Source of the DNA: an uncultured Prevotella sp.
GTDB lineage: Bacteria > Bacteroidota > Bacteroidia > Bacteroidales > Bacteroidaceae
Assembly (NCBI GenBank): GCA_900557255.1
Contig: USSA01000176.1
Coordinates: 1 to 6,007 of the forward strand
Direction: 5' to 3'
Length of the DNA stretch: 6,007 nucleotides
Shown: positions 5,686-6,007 of the stretch, one piece after another
Layout of the letters: every line of letters begins with the position of its first letter
How positions within the stretch are numbered: the stretch's first letter is position 1
Notes under the pieces: model-generated
What the model saw: only the letters and a program-made list of their open reading frames with translations
Database searches by the model: none
What the model was told of the DNA's origin: nothing
Program-made: the position numbers and the translations under genes

Positions 5686-5697
5686 TTTAACGTTAAA
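5686..5697. promoter_or_regulatory. Perfect palindrome TTTAACGTTAAA upstream of the TA promoter
   Basis: A 12-bp perfect palindrome, 14 nt upstream of the proximal promoter's -33 element and between the two leftward promoters. It shares the AACGTT centre with the three 11-mers, so it could be a related half of the same control region. Confidence 0.4.
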
Positions 5698-5770
5698 GGT
5701 CTATATTCCAGTCCATTCTTGTCATTATCATCAAACCATTTCTGAAAATCACATTTATATAACTTGCCGC

Positions 5771-5801
5771 CAAAGTTACGCTTTTTTCTCGAAACCATCA
5801 A
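5771..5801 (-). promoter_or_regulatory. Distal promoter upstream of the toxin-antitoxin operon
   Basis: On the minus strand TTG (5801-5799), 20 nt, then TAACTTTG (5778-5771). This is again exact in both boxes and spacing. The predicted transcript starts near 5764 and meets no convincing start codon before the antitoxin ATG about 160 nt on, so it would either give the operon a longer leader or make a small RNA. The in-frame stretch KCDFQKWFDDNDKNGLEYRP (ending at the TAA at 5684-5682) lacks a start after the promoter. Confidence 0.6.
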
Positions 5802-5870
5802 GAAAACCACAAGAAATCTGCAAGTTATCAGCAAATTACCTGGATATAAACTATAACCAGTCATCCCCAT

Positions 5871-5978
5871 GCGGTCCCATCCCGCAAAATATGGCGATGG
5901 CTTTGAAGCAGCATTAGGTCTCCCCCGCAACAGCCTGGCGGTCCCATCCCGTACAATCTGGCGAGACCTTTGATGGTC
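5871..5978. repeat. Two diverged direct repeats, ~38 bp, 67 bp apart
   Basis: GCGGTCCCATCCCG occurs exactly at 5871-5884 and 5938-5951. The match continues with changes through GGCGA and CTTTGA, about 31 of 38 positions in all. The segment is richer in G+C than the adjacent spacer and continues to the window edge with a GGTTCCGAG end. It has no tRNA fold that I can recognise and no supportable gene. It may be the edge of a repeat element or the start of a repetitive non-coding region lying mostly outside the window. Confidence 0.55.
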
Positions 5979-6007
5979 CGCCAACCTTAGAGCGTAGCGG
6001 TTCCGAG

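Noticed and set aside
5682..5984. 100-codon leftward open frame
   Set aside because: It has no family resemblance, spans both diverged repeats and the distal TA promoter, has mixed composition, and has no ribosome binding site or upstream promoter. It is most likely chance.

Overview
The window looks like a chromosomal segment of a Bacteroidota gut or oral commensal, most likely Prevotella/Segatella. The main reason is the promoter grammar: TAnnTTTG -7 boxes, three of them with a TTG exactly 20 nt upstream. Poor Shine-Dalgarno sequences before most genes and AT-rich spacers between moderately GC genes agree with this. The genus is an inference from overall appearance; no ribosomal or marker gene is present.

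Left part (1-1254): the 3' end of a rightward gene, tentatively an arginase-fold protein, runs tail to tail with a leftward low-specificity L-threonine aldolase gene (ltaE). The ltaE promoter lies just upstream. The true ltaE start is the ATG at 1210, not the TTG further out, because that TTG lies inside the -7 box.

Spacer (1255-2076): this holds no intact gene. It contains a 58-bp inverted repeat, five 22/23-bp palindromic units in tandem (1525-1633), a TA tract, a consensus rightward promoter (1928-1958) and a short relic reading FVFFSDPDGLPIELYEKE. The relic looks like the C-terminus of a lost VOC/glyoxalase-family gene.

Centre (2077-4891): two rightward membrane transporter genes 34 nt apart form a probable operon. 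The first is a fosmidomycin-resistance-type MFS transporter (fsr-like); the second is an NhaC-type Na+/H+ antiporter. Both would work at the inner membrane, one exporting small molecules and one handling Na+/H+. A 15-bp-arm hairpin follows the second gene.

Right part (5018-5671): a leftward type II toxin-antitoxin module, with an 83-aa antitoxin followed one base later by a 110-aa RelE/HigB-like toxin. It has a strong Shine-Dalgarno and two consensus promoters. Three exact copies of TTTAAACGTTT and one TTTAACGTTAAA palindrome lie in and around it and are candidate operators. The last ~150 bases carry two diverged copies of a GC-richer repeat and no supportable gene.

I see no phage, insertion sequence, CRISPR, tRNA, rRNA or large new defence system. 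The least explained signals are the palindrome array, the VOC relic with its promoter, and the motif set around the toxin-antitoxin module.
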